Both the position numbers and the translations under genes were made by a program. From positions 30,524 to 94,523 of the forward strand of contig JAZKBR010000008.1 of NCBI GenBank assembly GCA_040388535.1: 64,000 nt of DNA, written 5' to 3'. This document shows, piece by piece, positions 1-11,545 of this stretch (within the stretch, counting starts at the first letter, position 1; every line of letters starts with the position of its first letter). Under the pieces are notes generated by a model. That model searched no databases. It was not told the origin of the DNA and saw only the letters and a program-made list of their open reading frames with translations. The stretch is from Gemmatimonadota bacterium. GTDB taxonomy: Bacteria > Gemmatimonadota > Gemmatimonadetes > Gemmatimonadales > GWC2-71-9.

Positions 1-97
1 GTCCTGCTGCTGAAGAAGCCGCTCTTTACCTGGCCGGGTCTGATCATCGTGGCCCTGGGGATCCCGGTCTACCTGATCTGGCGCAAGAAGGAGTTCC

Positions 98-111
<14 letters not shown>
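1..111 (+). CDS. C-terminal fragment of a membrane transporter (APC amino acid permease-like)
   Basis: Only the last 36 codons are inside the window. They encode one hydrophobic membrane helix (LFTWPGLIIVALGIPVYLIW) followed by a short basic tail (RKKEFPAAG). A Gly-Ile-Pro-Val-Tyr helix with a WRKK tail is typical of the last helix of APC-superfamily amino acid permeases. The family call rests on this helix alone, and the substrate cannot be inferred. A GC-rich hairpin overlaps the stop codon. Confidence 0.5.
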
Positions 112-1644
<1,533 letters not shown>

Positions 1645-1653
1645 CTAACCGGG

Positions 1654-1682
1654 GGCGATCGGGCTGATCTGGCCTGATCGCC
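1654..1682 (+). terminator. Hairpin downstream of guaB
   Basis: An 11-bp stem (GGCGATCGGGC / GCCTGATCGCC, one G-T wobble) with a 7-nt loop, starting 9 nt after the guaB stop. No strong T-run follows, so it is a likely but unproven terminator. Confidence 0.55.
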
Positions 1683-1793
1683 TTCCGGCGCTTACGCTTA
1701 AGTCCTGTTCCACCCCCGTACCGCTTTACCACCCAGTTCAATGCCCTGCCTGTAACCTCAACGGGAGGAGTTCTCTCCTCCGGGGTCAAAGCC

Positions 1794-3353
<1,560 letters not shown>

Positions 3354-3382
3354 CCGCTGCCTGACGTAGTTCCCTTCCGGGG

Positions 3383-3418
3383 CCAGTGCCCTCCGAGCAC
3401 TTTTCGGAGCGTCACTGG
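3383..3418 (+). terminator. Two-tier hairpin between the paralogous permeases
   Basis: An inner 7-bp stem (CTCCGAG / TTCGGAG, one wobble, loop CACTT) lies inside an outer CCAGTG / CACTGG pairing. It sits between the first permease stop and the ribosome-binding site of the second. It could be a terminator or a structured leader; there is no T-run. Confidence 0.4.
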
Positions 3419-3451
3419 TCCCGGCAGTCTTTCACCCTCCGGAGTTCCGCC

Positions 3452-4957
3452 ATGAGCATCTGGGCGACCAAGTCCATTACCGCACTCCGTGCCGAAGCCG
3501 ACGAGGTCGGCGAACACTCCCTGAAGCGATCGCTAAGCGCGACCAACCTCACGGCGCTCGGCATCGGGGCGATCATCGGCGCGGGCATTTTCGTCCTGAC
3601 CGGACAGGCCGCAGCGCTGCACGCCGGTCCGGCCGTGCCGATCTCGATGATCCTCGTCGGCATCGCCTGTGCCTTCGCCGGGCTCTGCTACGCCGAGATG
3701 GCGAGTGCGGTGCCGGTGGCCGGCAGCGCCTACACGTACTCCTACGCCACGATGGGCGAACTGATCGCCTGGATCATCGGCTGGGATCTGGTGCTCGAGT
3801 ACGCCGCTGGCGCAGCCACGGTCGGGGTGGGCTGGTCGGGACACCTGGTCGATCTCTTCAAGAACTTCGGCATCGTGTTGCCGGCGAATCTCACCAACTC
3901 GCCGACGCAGTGGTGCACTTCTGCGGAAGTGACCGCGGCAGTGGCCGGCTGCGTGCATTCGGGATTGAATCTCACCGGCGCGCTCGTCAACCTGCCGGCG
4001 GTCTTCATCGTCGCGCTGATGTCCACCATTCTGGTGATCGGCATCAAGGAATCAGCGAGCGTCAACAACTTCATCGTGGTGCTCAAGCTCCTGATCGTGA
4101 TGCTGATCATCTTCGTCGGGCTCGGGCATATCACGCCGGCCAACTGGCATCCGTTCATTCCGGCGAACACCGGTCAGTGGGGCACCTTCGGTCCGTCCGG
4201 CGTGCTGCGCGGCGCGGGGATGGTCTTCTTCGCGTACATCGGCTTCGATGCCGTCTCGACGGCGGCGCAGGAAGCGAAGAACCCGCAGCGTGACCTGCCG
4301 ATCGGCATCCTGGGTTCGCTGGCGATCTGCACGCTGCTCTACGTCGCGGTCTCCGCGATCCTCACCGGCATGGTGCCGTACACCGAACTCAACGTGGCGG
4401 CGCCGGTTGCCTACGCGATCGAGAAGGTCGGCGCACCGGCATGGATCCGCATCCTCATCGATGTTGGTGCCGTGCTCGGCCTCGGCTCGGTGATTCTGGT
4501 GATGCTCCTGGGTCAGTCGCGGGTGTTCTACTCGATGTCGCGCGATGGATTGCTCGGCAAGTGGGCGGCTGCGGTGCATCCGAAGTATCGCACGCCGTAC
4601 CTCTCGACCATCTTCACCGGTGTGGCCGTCGGCCTCGCGACCGGCGTGCTGCCACTGCAGTTGCTGGGGCAGTTGGTGAACATCGGCACGCTGCTCGCAT
4701 TCGTGCTGGTCTGCTACGGCGTGATGGTGCTGCGGAAGACTCGCCCCGATCTCGAGCGTCCGTTCAAGACGCCCTGGGTCCCGTTCGTGCCGATCATGGG
4801 CATTGTCTGCTGCCTGGGCCTGATGGCGACGCTGCCGGGCGATACCTGGATCCGGCTGATCGTCTGGTTGATCATCGGCTTTGCGATCTACTTCGGGTAC
4901 GGCAAGAAGCACAGTGTGCTGCAGCAGCAGCGCGAAGCGGGGACTGTCCCGAAGTGA
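3452..4957 (+). CDS. Cationic amino acid transporter family permease (APC superfamily), copy 2
   Basis: Inner-membrane permease of 501 aa, closely similar to the preceding gene along its whole length (shared SLKRSLSATNL, GIGAIIGAGIFVLTG and FDAVSTAAQEAKNPQRD). The two differ most in the extracellular loop near residues 130-190 and at the C-terminus (KKHSVLQQQREAGTVPK here). ATG 3452 is chosen because GGAG at 3441-3444 sits 7 nt upstream and MSIWATKS matches the N-terminus of copy 1; longer readings add unrelated residues. The paralogues may differ in substrate preference, but nothing in the sequence proves this. Confidence 0.9.
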   Translation: MSIWATKSITALRAEADEVGEHSLKRSLSATNLTALGIGAIIGAGIFVLTGQAAALHAGPAVPISMILVGIACAFAGLCYAEMASAVPVAGSAYTYSYATMGELIAWIIGWDLVLEYAAGAATVGVGWSGHLVDLFKNFGIVLPANLTNSPTQWCTSAEVTAAVAGCVHSGLNLTGALVNLPAVFIVALMSTILVIGIKESASVNNFIVVLKLLIVMLIIFVGLGHITPANWHPFIPANTGQWGTFGPSGVLRGAGMVFFAYIGFDAVSTAAQEAKNPQRDLPIGILGSLAICTLLYVAVSAILTGMVPYTELNVAAPVAYAIEKVGAPAWIRILIDVGAVLGLGSVILVMLLGQSRVFYSMSRDGLLGKWAAAVHPKYRTPYLSTIFTGVAVGLATGVLPLQLLGQLVNIGTLLAFVLVCYGVMVLRKTRPDLERPFKTPWVPFVPIMGIVCCLGLMATLPGDTWIRLIVWLIIGFAIYFGYGKKHSVLQQQREAGTVPK

Positions 4958-4999
4958 GCCCGTCGCGGCGAACGGGTCAGGCCTGATTACGTTTCCGGA

Positions 5000-6010
5000 A
5001 TGACGTCAACACCTCCTACCACGACGAGCGCTGCGGCCCAACAGGTCGCGGCGCTCGTTCGTTCCGGCAGGCTCTGCCTCACGACCCATGTGAACCCCGA
5101 TGGTGACGGCCTCGGCTCGGAAGTCGGGCTGGTGCATATCCTCAGGGCACAGGGGATCGAAGCCATCATCACGAACCCCACGGCGACCCCCGAGCGCTTC
5201 GACTTCCTCTTCGCTGACCTCAAGGGCGTCGACAAGTCGCAGCAGGGCGTCAAGGAACTTCGTCGCGCCGATGCGATCCTGGTGCTCGACATCGCCGACC
5301 TGAGTCGACTCGGCGGGCTCGCTGACACGGTGCGCGATCGTGGCGTTCCGGTGGGGTGCATCGACCATCACGCCAGCGCCGGAGTCCTGCCGCCCGGGCC
5401 GCGGTATGTGGACGACAGTGCGGCCGCCACCGGCGAGCTGATCTACCTGCTCGCTCGCGAGCTCGGCTGGGCGGTCCCGCTCGAAGCTGCGCGTGCGCTC
5501 TATGTGGCACTGGTGACCGACACCGGCGGCTTCCGCTTCTCGAACACCCGGCCCCGCACCCTGCAGATTGCCTCCGAGCTGCTCGCCCTCGGTGTCGACA
5601 CCGAGCAGATCTACCTCGACGTCTATGCCAGTGCGCCGATCGGTCGGCCACGACTTCTCGCCGAAGTGCTGCAGACCCTCGTGGTGGAGATGCCACTGGG
5701 GCTCGCATGGGTCACCGTGCCGCCTGGCGCCCTCGAACGTCACGAGGTCGACCCCGATGACCTCGACGGGGCCGTGGAGCACGCACGCTCGATTCGCGGG
5801 GTGCGGATGGCACTCCTCTTCCGCGAGATGTCGGGGGGCCGGGTCAAGGTCTCCCTGCGCAGCGTGGGGCAGGTCGATGTGGCCGCGCTGGCCAAGCAGT
5901 TCGGTGGCGGCGGGCACACCAAGGCCGCCGGCGTGGCGATCCACGGCTCACTCGCCGAGGTGCAGGCCACGGTGCTCGCGGGAGCCCGGAAGTACCTGGC
6001 CGGGGCCTGA
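5000..6010 (+). CDS. nrnA: DHH/DHHA1 phosphoesterase, NrnA-type oligoribonuclease / pAp phosphatase
   Basis: Predicted Mn2+-dependent cytosolic enzyme degrading short oligoribonucleotides (nanoRNA) and/or pAp; related proteins also act on cyclic dinucleotide products. 336 aa is typical. Metal-binding motifs are visible in order: TTHVNPDGDGLGS near residue 28, VLDIAD near residue 93, CIDHHASAG near residue 120 (the DHH motif) and VTDTGGF. The DHHA1 substrate-binding domain ends in FGGGGHTKAAG. The gene is 42 nt after the permease and 59 nt before the Nfu-like gene, so co-transcription is possible. Confidence 0.9.
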   Translation: MTSTPPTTTSAAAQQVAALVRSGRLCLTTHVNPDGDGLGSEVGLVHILRAQGIEAIITNPTATPERFDFLFADLKGVDKSQQGVKELRRADAILVLDIADLSRLGGLADTVRDRGVPVGCIDHHASAGVLPPGPRYVDDSAAATGELIYLLARELGWAVPLEAARALYVALVTDTGGFRFSNTRPRTLQIASELLALGVDTEQIYLDVYASAPIGRPRLLAEVLQTLVVEMPLGLAWVTVPPGALERHEVDPDDLDGAVEHARSIRGVRMALLFREMSGGRVKVSLRSVGQVDVAALAKQFGGGGHTKAAGVAIHGSLAEVQATVLAGARKYLAGA

Positions 6011-6069
6011 GATCCCCTTGTATGACCCGCTGCCCGGACTAGCTTCCCGGCACGAAAGGGAAGGTGTTC

Positions 6070-6318
6070 ATGACGACGGAATCAGCGGTGGACGTTTTCG
6101 AGCGAATCGAGCAGGGGCTGCAGACGATCCGGCCCTATATCGCTTCCCATAAGGGGACGCTCGAGGTCATCGACTTCGACCCCCTCGAAGGGAAGCTGTT
6201 CGTGCGCCTCGGTGGCACCTGCAAGGGGTGCGCGGCCTCCACCATCACGCTTAAGCAAGGCATCGAGACCAGGCTTCGGCAGTCGGTACCAGAGGTCAAG
6301 CTGGTCGAAGCGGTCTAG
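6070..6318 (+). CDS. NifU C-terminal domain (Nfu-type) iron-sulfur scaffold protein
   Basis: Small (82 aa) protein consisting of one Nfu domain, which binds and passes on an Fe-S cluster in the cytosol. The key CxxC is present as GGTCKGCAASTITLKQGIE. ATG 6070 is preferred over GTG 6064 because the GGGAAGG stretch lies about 6 nt upstream. It is followed after 14 nt by an Mrp/ApbC-type Fe-S carrier ATPase, a pairing that fits an Fe-S cluster assembly and delivery module. The exact client proteins are unknown. Confidence 0.9.
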   Translation: MTTESAVDVFERIEQGLQTIRPYIASHKGTLEVIDFDPLEGKLFVRLGGTCKGCAASTITLKQGIETRLRQSVPEVKLVEAV

Positions 6319-6332
6319 AGGGATATCGCATC

Positions 6333-7430
6333 ATGAGTGGCACCCGTGAGGCGCAGGTTCGCGCCGCGCTCGACTCTGTGTCCAATCCGCGCACCGGCAC
6401 CGGCCTCGTGGCCGCCGGGATGATCAGCGACCTGGTGGTCGACGAATCCAGCGGCGAAGCCTCCTTCACCTTCCTGCTTCGGCGCGAAGATCCCGCCACG
6501 CTGGTCCGGCAGGCTCGGCAGGCGCTCACCACGGCCGGATTGCCGCAACCCAGAATCCAGGTCACCGATCCGGCGGGTCCACCCGCAACCACGCACGGCG
6601 CGCCGCAGAGTGCCGCGACGGGCGTCCCCGCGCCGACGCCAATGGAGATCGCCGGGCTGGGCAAGGTGATCGCGGTATCGTCGGGGAAGGGCGGGGTCGG
6701 CAAGAGCACGGTCGCGGTGAATGTCGCGGTGGCACTGGCGGAGCGCGGCTTCAAGGTCGGCATCATGGACGCCGACTTCTACGGACCGAACCTGCCGCGA
6801 ATGATTGGCGTCTACGAGCGCCCCACGGTGCAGAACGGCCGGATCATTCCACTCGAGGCCTATGGACTCAAGCTGATGTCGATCGGCTTCCTCGTCGATC
6901 GTGATGCGCCCGCCATCTGGCGCGGGCCGATCATCACCAAGGTGATCCACCAGTTCCTGCACGATGTGGAGTGGGGCGAGCTCGACTTTCTCTTTGTCGA
7001 TATGCCGCCGGGTACCGGCGACGCCCAGCTCTCGCTGGTGCAGCAGGTGCTCGTGAATGGCGCGATCATCGTGACCACGCCGCAGGAAGTCGCCGTGGGC
7101 GATGCGCTGCGCGGGGCGAAGATGTTCGAGCGGGTGAACGTGCCGATTCTCGGTATCGTCGAGAACATGAGCGGCTTCCTCGATCCGATCACCGGCATGC
7201 GTCACGATCTCTTCGGGGTCGGCGGTGGCGAGCGCCTCGCCGATGAGATCAGTTCACCACTGCTCGGCATGGTGCCGCTGCAGCAGGGGCTGGCTTACTC
7301 GGCCGACCAGGGCGAACCGATCGTGGTGGCCGCGCCGAACTCGGCGGCGGCGGTGATGCTGCGGGAGATTGCCGACAAGGTGGTCGATCGAGTTCGTGCG
7401 GTGGGAATGGTGTTGCCAGTGCTCGAGTAA
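6333..7430 (+). CDS. apbC: Mrp/ApbC (NBP35-like) P-loop ATPase, Fe-S carrier family
   Basis: 365 aa. An N-terminal MIP18/DUF59-type domain (about residues 1-85) and a Pro/Ala-rich linker precede the ATPase domain. The deviant Walker A motif VSSGKGGVGKSTVAVNVA and the DADFYGPNLPR and DMPPGTGDAQL motifs define the Mrp family, which carries Fe-S clusters to apo-proteins. Unusually, the C-terminal CxxC that binds the bridging cluster in ApbC is absent: after ENMSGF the sequence reads LDPITGMRHDLFG, with Asp and Thr where the two Cys would be. Some actinobacterial Mrp proteins are similar. It follows an Nfu-type scaffold gene. Confidence 0.92.
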   Translation: MSGTREAQVRAALDSVSNPRTGTGLVAAGMISDLVVDESSGEASFTFLLRREDPATLVRQARQALTTAGLPQPRIQVTDPAGPPATTHGAPQSAATGVPAPTPMEIAGLGKVIAVSSGKGGVGKSTVAVNVAVALAERGFKVGIMDADFYGPNLPRMIGVYERPTVQNGRIIPLEAYGLKLMSIGFLVDRDAPAIWRGPIITKVIHQFLHDVEWGELDFLFVDMPPGTGDAQLSLVQQVLVNGAIIVTTPQEVAVGDALRGAKMFERVNVPILGIVENMSGFLDPITGMRHDLFGVGGGERLADEISSPLLGMVPLQQGLAYSADQGEPIVVAAPNSAAAVMLREIADKVVDRVRAVGMVLPVLE

Positions 7431-7441
7431 AGGCGCAGGCG

Positions 7442-7471
7442 GGAGTGGGTCAGCGCGCTCCGACCCACTCC
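7442..7471. terminator. Bidirectional hairpin between convergent genes
   Basis: A perfect 10-bp stem (GGAGTGGGTC / GACCCACTCC) with a 10-nt loop. It starts 11 nt after the apbC stop and contains the stop codon of the opposing gene, so it can serve both convergent transcripts. Confidence 0.6.
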
Positions 7472-8307
7472 ACGTTCACGCCGGCCATCGAAGTCTTGAG
7501 CTCGATGGTGAGTTTCCGCGGCGCGATGGAAAATCCTTCGGTGCTCCAGACGTTACCGCGCTTTATCAGTCCTTCGACATCGAGCGAGGTAAGGAAACGC
7601 CCTGCGGTAATCTGCAGACCCACGCCACGCGGCACTCGCAGCGTGAGCGTTCCCATGGACAGCGCGACCGCCACGGCAGAGTTCCGGCGCCACTCCCCTT
7701 CAAAACCAAGCGTCGCGCGGCCAACGCCGCCCTCGACCGTGATCTCGTCGCAGCCAGCGTTGGCGAGTTGGCGGACGTCGAGTTCTGACGCGCCGACCGT
7801 GAAAGACGCCTTGCGGCATTCACCCTTCGTCGGCCGCGAAAAGGTGAGCGAGCTGCGAGTGGCGCCGCTCCAGATGGCGAGATCGACGAGCGTGGTGCCG
7901 CCGAGATCCATGGTGGCGTCGGCAGCGCCGAGATTGGCAGTAAACGAGAGCGGAATGTCGGGAGAGAACTCGAAACGCCCGGTCTGATCGAGCTGCGCGC
8001 GCGAGGTGACGCGCACTCCGCCGCCGCCGACCGCCTCCAGGCCGAGATGCAGGATCCCGGTGCGCGCGTCGTAGTCCTGCACCGGGGCGGCGCGCTCGGC
8101 ATCGTAGCGCAAGACGGCGCGGTAGAGACTCCCTGACGAACCGGGCTGGACCACCACACGCCCTGCCCCGAAGTCGAGGGTCGCTCGCAACATTCGCTCG
8201 CCAGCGGCGGGGCGGGTCGCGTTGAAGCTCCGCATCGTCTGCGCCGAAAGCGTGTTGGCGGTCGCAACCACCATTGCCAGCACCAGCGCGCGCTGAGGCA
8301 GCTTCAC
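7450..8307 (-). CDS. Secreted protein with LiaF/DUF4097-like beta-repeat region
   Basis: 285 aa with a Sec signal peptide (LVLAMVVATANTLSAQ). The mature part is rich in short beta-strand repeats around Gly and Asp (VTVEGG, LDLGG, SMGTLTLRVPRGVGL). This pattern resembles the C-terminal domain of LiaF and DUF4097/toast-rack proteins, which often accompany sigma/anti-sigma systems. No catalytic motif is visible. It is the last gene of a sigma-anti-sigma-membrane protein operon and overlaps the previous gene by 4 nt, so it is probably an envelope-stress-related exported protein. The family call is tentative. Confidence 0.6.
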   Translation of the reverse strand: MKLPQRALVLAMVVATANTLSAQTMRSFNATRPAAGERMLRATLDFGAGRVVVQPGSSGSLYRAVLRYDAERAAPVQDYDARTGILHLGLEAVGGGGVRVTSRAQLDQTGRFEFSPDIPLSFTANLGAADATMDLGGTTLVDLAIWSGATRSSLTFSRPTKGECRKASFTVGASELDVRQLANAGCDEITVEGGVGRATLGFEGEWRRNSAVAVALSMGTLTLRVPRGVGLQITAGRFLTSLDVEGLIKRGNVWSTEGFSIAPRKLTIELKTSMAGVNVEWVGAR

Positions 8308-9536
8308 GCCTCGGGCTCCGTGCTCGGCCGCTTCACCGCCGGCACACCGAACTGTGGTGTGGCCCAGAGGTATTCATCAGTGAGCATCTCGGGCGGCACG
8401 ATCCGGCCGGCGAAGTGTTCCCGAATTCCGCCGCGCGAAAGCAGCGCCGCACCGAACCCGACCGTACCGACGAACCAGGTTCCGATAGCGGCGGCGGAAA
8501 GGATCAGCCCGCCAGCAATCGGCACCCAGCCAAAGAGCACCCACGCGAGCCAGCTGACGCCGAGCGCCATCAGGCCAGTGAGCAGGTAGCGGTAGGCATT
8601 GGGTGAAACCCGCAGCCCTGCCGCCATCCGACGCCTCGTGATGGTCTCGCCCATTGCGTGCGCTACGGCGAGAACGCCACCAAGCACCGAGACGATCGCC
8701 AGCAGGGTGTAGACGACGATTCCGAAGGGCACCAGCAGCGCGCCGGCCACCGTAAGCACGAGCCCGACCACCAGCATCCCGAAGGTCGGGAGAATCAGGA
8801 CCTCGCCGAGCAGCCCTACCACGAAGGCCCTCCCGAACGAGTGCATCACCGTATCGGAGACGATCTCGAGGTTAGGTCGCCCGAAGGTCACGAGTCCGAA
8901 GCCAAGCGTGAGGAGCACGAGGAAGACACCGACAAATCCGGCCGCACGACGTGCAATGACCGAGGCGATCGACGGCGTATCTGCCGGCGTCGTGATCGGA
9001 ACCGCTTCGAGTGATTGCTGGGCGCCGGTGATATTGCCGCCGACCTCACGCACGTGCCCGCCGATCGCGAGCACATCGCCCACCACCGAGCCGCCGGGGT
9101 GCACGATGATGTCGCCATCGAGTGCGACGATGTTCCCTTCCACCCGGCCGTGCACGTCGACATCGCCCTCGAGTACCACGACGTGTCCGTGAATATTCTC
9201 GGCGGAGCCAACGGAGTAGTGCCCCAGGCGAGCGGTACCGCCGACGACGGTGAGCCGGGTTTCGTCGATCGGACGCCGCAATGCCGTGCGCAACTGGCGC
9301 TCGAGCGCGGCTGGCTGATCGAGTTTTGCGGGATTGACGGTGGGACCCTGAGGATCGGCCACCGCCACGGCCTGTGGCGCGACGTCCGGTCCTGGAATCA
9401 GGATCGAGGGGAGGAGATTCTTGACCCGCCCGGACAGCTCGCCCACCACACCACGCCGATCGGCCGCCTCGAGGCGGCTTGCGGAGATCAGCGCAATGAC
9501 TAGGAGGAGGGCGGCTGCTCCCTTACCAGCCCGCAT
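8304..9536 (-). CDS. Membrane protein with bactofilin-like (polymer-forming) beta-helical region
   Basis: 410 aa. An N-terminal signal peptide (GAAALLLVIALISASRLEA) is followed by a linker and then a short right-handed beta-helix-like stretch (HGHVVVLEGDVDVHGRVEG, VALDGDIIVHPGGSVVGDV) typical of bactofilin/polymer-forming domains. The C-terminal half has about five membrane helices. The start is placed at ATG 9536 because the signal peptide begins there; the open frame upstream is an extension into the anti-sigma gene. It overlaps the anti-sigma gene by 14 nt and the following gene by 4 nt, which indicates translational coupling. Probable role: an envelope structure or stress component of this sigma-factor operon. 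Confidence 0.7.
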   Translation of the reverse strand: MRAGKGAAALLLVIALISASRLEAADRRGVVGELSGRVKNLLPSILIPGPDVAPQAVAVADPQGPTVNPAKLDQPAALERQLRTALRRPIDETRLTVVGGTARLGHYSVGSAENIHGHVVVLEGDVDVHGRVEGNIVALDGDIIVHPGGSVVGDVLAIGGHVREVGGNITGAQQSLEAVPITTPADTPSIASVIARRAAGFVGVFLVLLTLGFGLVTFGRPNLEIVSDTVMHSFGRAFVVGLLGEVLILPTFGMLVVGLVLTVAGALLVPFGIVVYTLLAIVSVLGGVLAVAHAMGETITRRRMAAGLRVSPNAYRYLLTGLMALGVSWLAWVLFGWVPIAGGLILSAAAIGTWFVGTVGFGAALLSRGGIREHFAGRIVPPEMLTDEYLWATPQFGVPAVKRPSTEPEA

Positions 9537-10110
9537 CGGTCGCGGGCTCGGTGAGGAGGCGACGCAGTCCGACGAGCGCGAGGGCGTAGGTGCCGAGGGC
9601 ACCGACCAGCACCGGGAAGGCACGGGTCGGGGTGGCGAGGGCGTCGCGGACGCCGCCGAACCACGGCTGCTCTGCCGTGTTCGCGGCGATGGTCTGCAAG
9701 GTGATCCAGAGCGACTGCCCGGCGTCGGCGACAGTAGGAGCCGACCAGCCGAGGGCGGCGGCCGGATGCGCGACCGCCCAGGCCAGACAGGCGGCCAGCG
9801 CGCCACCCGTGGCGACCGAGGCGACCAGGACCCGCCGACGAGCCGAGCGCTCCCGGGCCGAAAGGACCCAGGGGAGATCGGCCAGAACCGGCCGGACCTG
9901 GACTTTCGCCATCACGTGATCGGCGAACTCGGAGGAAGGCTCCCAAGTGGGGAGGCCGCCCAGCGCCGTGACCAGACGGGCGTCGAGTTGACCGAGCGCG
10001 ACGCACGTCGGGCATGTCGCAAGGTGCGACATCGCCCGCGGCGAGCCGGCACCCACCAGCAGGGCGTCGAGTTCGTCTTCGGTCAGGTGATCCAGAATTA
10101 CATCGCTCAT
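9523..10110 (-). CDS. Zinc-finger anti-sigma factor, single-span membrane protein
   Basis: 195 aa. An N-terminal zf-HC2 anti-sigma domain carries the zinc motif HLATCPTC (H-x3-C-x2-C). A juxtamembrane basic stretch (SARERSARRR) and a helix (VLVASVATGGALAACLAWAV) follow, with a second hydrophobic stretch near the C-terminus. It lies directly downstream of the ECF sigma gene, the usual arrangement for a membrane anti-sigma that holds its sigma factor at the inner membrane. ATG 10110 is preferred because GAGGG is 7 nt upstream and MSDVILDHLTEDELDALL matches the family N-terminus; GTG 10158, overlapping the sigma stop, is the alternative. Confidence 0.85.
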   Translation of the reverse strand: MSDVILDHLTEDELDALLVGAGSPRAMSHLATCPTCVALGQLDARLVTALGGLPTWEPSSEFADHVMAKVQVRPVLADLPWVLSARERSARRRVLVASVATGGALAACLAWAVAHPAAALGWSAPTVADAGQSLWITLQTIAANTAEQPWFGGVRDALATPTRAFPVLVGALGTYALALVGLRRLLTEPATDAGW

Positions 10111-10150
10111 AACAGGGCCCTCGTACGTCGATTTGGTAGTACGGGTTTCA

Positions 10151-10759
10151 TCACTCACGGGTATCAGCCAGCAGGATCCGGAGCTCGTTACGGGCCCGGT
10201 GGATATAGGTCTTCACAGTGCCCAGCGGGAGATCGAGCATCTCGGCGATCTCTTCATACGGACGGCCATCGATGTGACGCAGGATGATGCAGCTGCGGTA
10301 TTCGGGGCGGAGCTGATTGATCGCGACTTCGATCTGGGAGCCGAGTTCGCGCGAGGCGACCTCATCGAGTTGATTCTCGGCGCCATCGCCGATCTGAAGC
10401 GTGGTGGCCTCGATGGCGTCGGCGCTCTCCGCGTGGGGCGAGCCATCGAGCGAGAGGGTGTTGAGGCCACGGCGCCGGAGATGATCGATCGACGCGTTGT
10501 TGGCAATCTTGAAGATCCAGCTCGAGAACTTGTATTCGGGGCGATAGCTGTCGATGGCGTTGAGGACCTTGATGAAGGTCTCCTGAGTCAGGTCCTCGGC
10601 CAGTTCGCGGTCACGGACCATCCGGTACACCAGCGAGAAGACGGGACGCTGATAGCGGCGGATGAGCTCGCGGTAGGCCGACTCGCGCCCCTGAACCGCG
10701 TGGCGAACCACGTCCTGGTCGGAGAGGACCTGATAGGCGGCAGGCGACAGGCCGCTCAC
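10151..10759 (-). CDS. ECF-type RNA polymerase sigma factor (RpoE-like, sigma-70 family)
   Basis: 202 aa. Sigma region 2 is clear: YQRPVFSLVYRMVRDRELAED, TQETFIKVLNAIDSY, then FSSWIFKIANNASIDHLRRR (regions 2.1-2.4). An acidic linker leads to region 4.2: LRPEYRSCIILRHIDG, YEEIAEMLDLPLGTVKTYIHR, a helix-turn-helix for -35 recognition. It starts with GTG. It is first in a minus-strand operon with its probable anti-sigma factor and two envelope proteins. Activity is probably controlled by release from the anti-sigma; the inducing signal is not evident. Confidence 0.93.
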   Translation of the reverse strand: MSGLSPAAYQVLSDQDVVRHAVQGRESAYRELIRRYQRPVFSLVYRMVRDRELAEDLTQETFIKVLNAIDSYRPEYKFSSWIFKIANNASIDHLRRRGLNTLSLDGSPHAESADAIEATTLQIGDGAENQLDEVASRELGSQIEVAINQLRPEYRSCIILRHIDGRPYEEIAEMLDLPLGTVKTYIHRARNELRILLADTRE

Positions 10760-10810
10760 GCGAGGCCTCGCGTTGCCACGGCGTTCGCGAAACCGGTAGC
10801 TTTGAGGACA

Positions 10811-11545
10811 ATGCCTGTCATCGAGCAGCCCTTACCGGTCACCGGTGGTGACGCCAAGCGCGAATACGTCCGCGAGGTGTTCACCGGGATCGCGCCACGT
10901 TACGACCAGCTGAACCATCTTCTCTCGCTCAACGCGGACCGGCGCTGGCGCCGAGCCGCCGTCAATCTCCTGGGCTGGGAGGCGGAACCGGGCGGCAGGT
11001 ATCTCGATCTCTGTGCGGGAACGCTCGATCTCGCCGCCGAGCTGGGGAATCGCCCCGGCTTCGAAGGAGAGGTCATCGCGGCGGATTTCGTGCCGGCAAT
11101 GCTGGTGCGCGGGGCGGGGAAATCGGCCCGGGTTCGGCCCGCTGCCGCCGACGCGCTGCGCCTCCCGTTTGACGACGGGATCTTTGCTGGAGCCACCGTT
11201 GGCTTTGGCGTGCGCAATCTGATGGACCTGGATGCCGGGCTCCGGGAAGCGGCGCGCGTTCTGGCGCCTGGCGCGCGATTCGTGGTGCTGGAATTCACGG
11301 TGCCGCACTGGCAGCCGCTGCGGGCACTCTATCTCGGCTATTTCCGCCACGTGCTGCCGCGCATCGGCCGGCTCGTGTCGAAACATACGAGCGCCTACGA
11401 CTGGCTACCAGCGTCGGTGCTCGCCTTTCCCGATCCACCGGCCCTCGCCGCCCGGATGGAGGCCGCCGGCTTCGCGTCGGTACGCTGGGAACTCCTCTGG
11501 GGCGGGATTGTCGCCCTCCACGTCGGGGTCCGGAAACCACTATGA
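10811..11545 (+). CDS. ubiE: Demethylmenaquinone/ubiquinone methyltransferase (UbiE/MenG family)
   Basis: SAM-dependent C-methyltransferase for the last step of menaquinone (or ubiquinone) synthesis; 244 aa. UbiE hallmarks are visible: YVREVFTGIAPRYDQLNHLLS at the N-terminus, the SAM-binding motif YLDLCAGTLDLA, and GFGVRNLMD in the middle. The usual GTGD glycine motif reads AGTLD here. ATG 10811 is chosen because GAGGA lies just upstream and the family signature begins close after it. The stop overlaps the ubiD start (ATGA), so translation is coupled. Confidence 0.93.
   Translation: MPVIEQPLPVTGGDAKREYVREVFTGIAPRYDQLNHLLSLNADRRWRRAAVNLLGWEAEPGGRYLDLCAGTLDLAAELGNRPGFEGEVIAADFVPAMLVRGAGKSARVRPAAADALRLPFDDGIFAGATVGFGVRNLMDLDAGLREAARVLAPGARFVVLEFTVPHWQPLRALYLGYFRHVLPRIGRLVSKHTSAYDWLPASVLAFPDPPALAARMEAAGFASVRWELLWGGIVALHVGVRKPL

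Noticed and set aside
4052..4912. Large antisense ORF over the second permease (and similar long antisense frames over guaB, maf, trpE, pilB-like and M1 genes)
   Set aside because: GC-rich coding strands give long shadow frames; they show low-complexity Arg/His/Asp composition and no domains.
9537..9806. Longer bactofilin-like protein from an upstream start
   Set aside because: The additional 90 residues are Pro/Ser/Arg-rich, antiparallel to nothing real and precede a clear signal peptide; they overlap the anti-sigma gene.
10133..10810. Long N-terminal extension of UbiE
   Set aside because: It is antisense to the sigma-factor gene; the UbiE family begins near the ATG at 10811 with its own ribosome-binding site.
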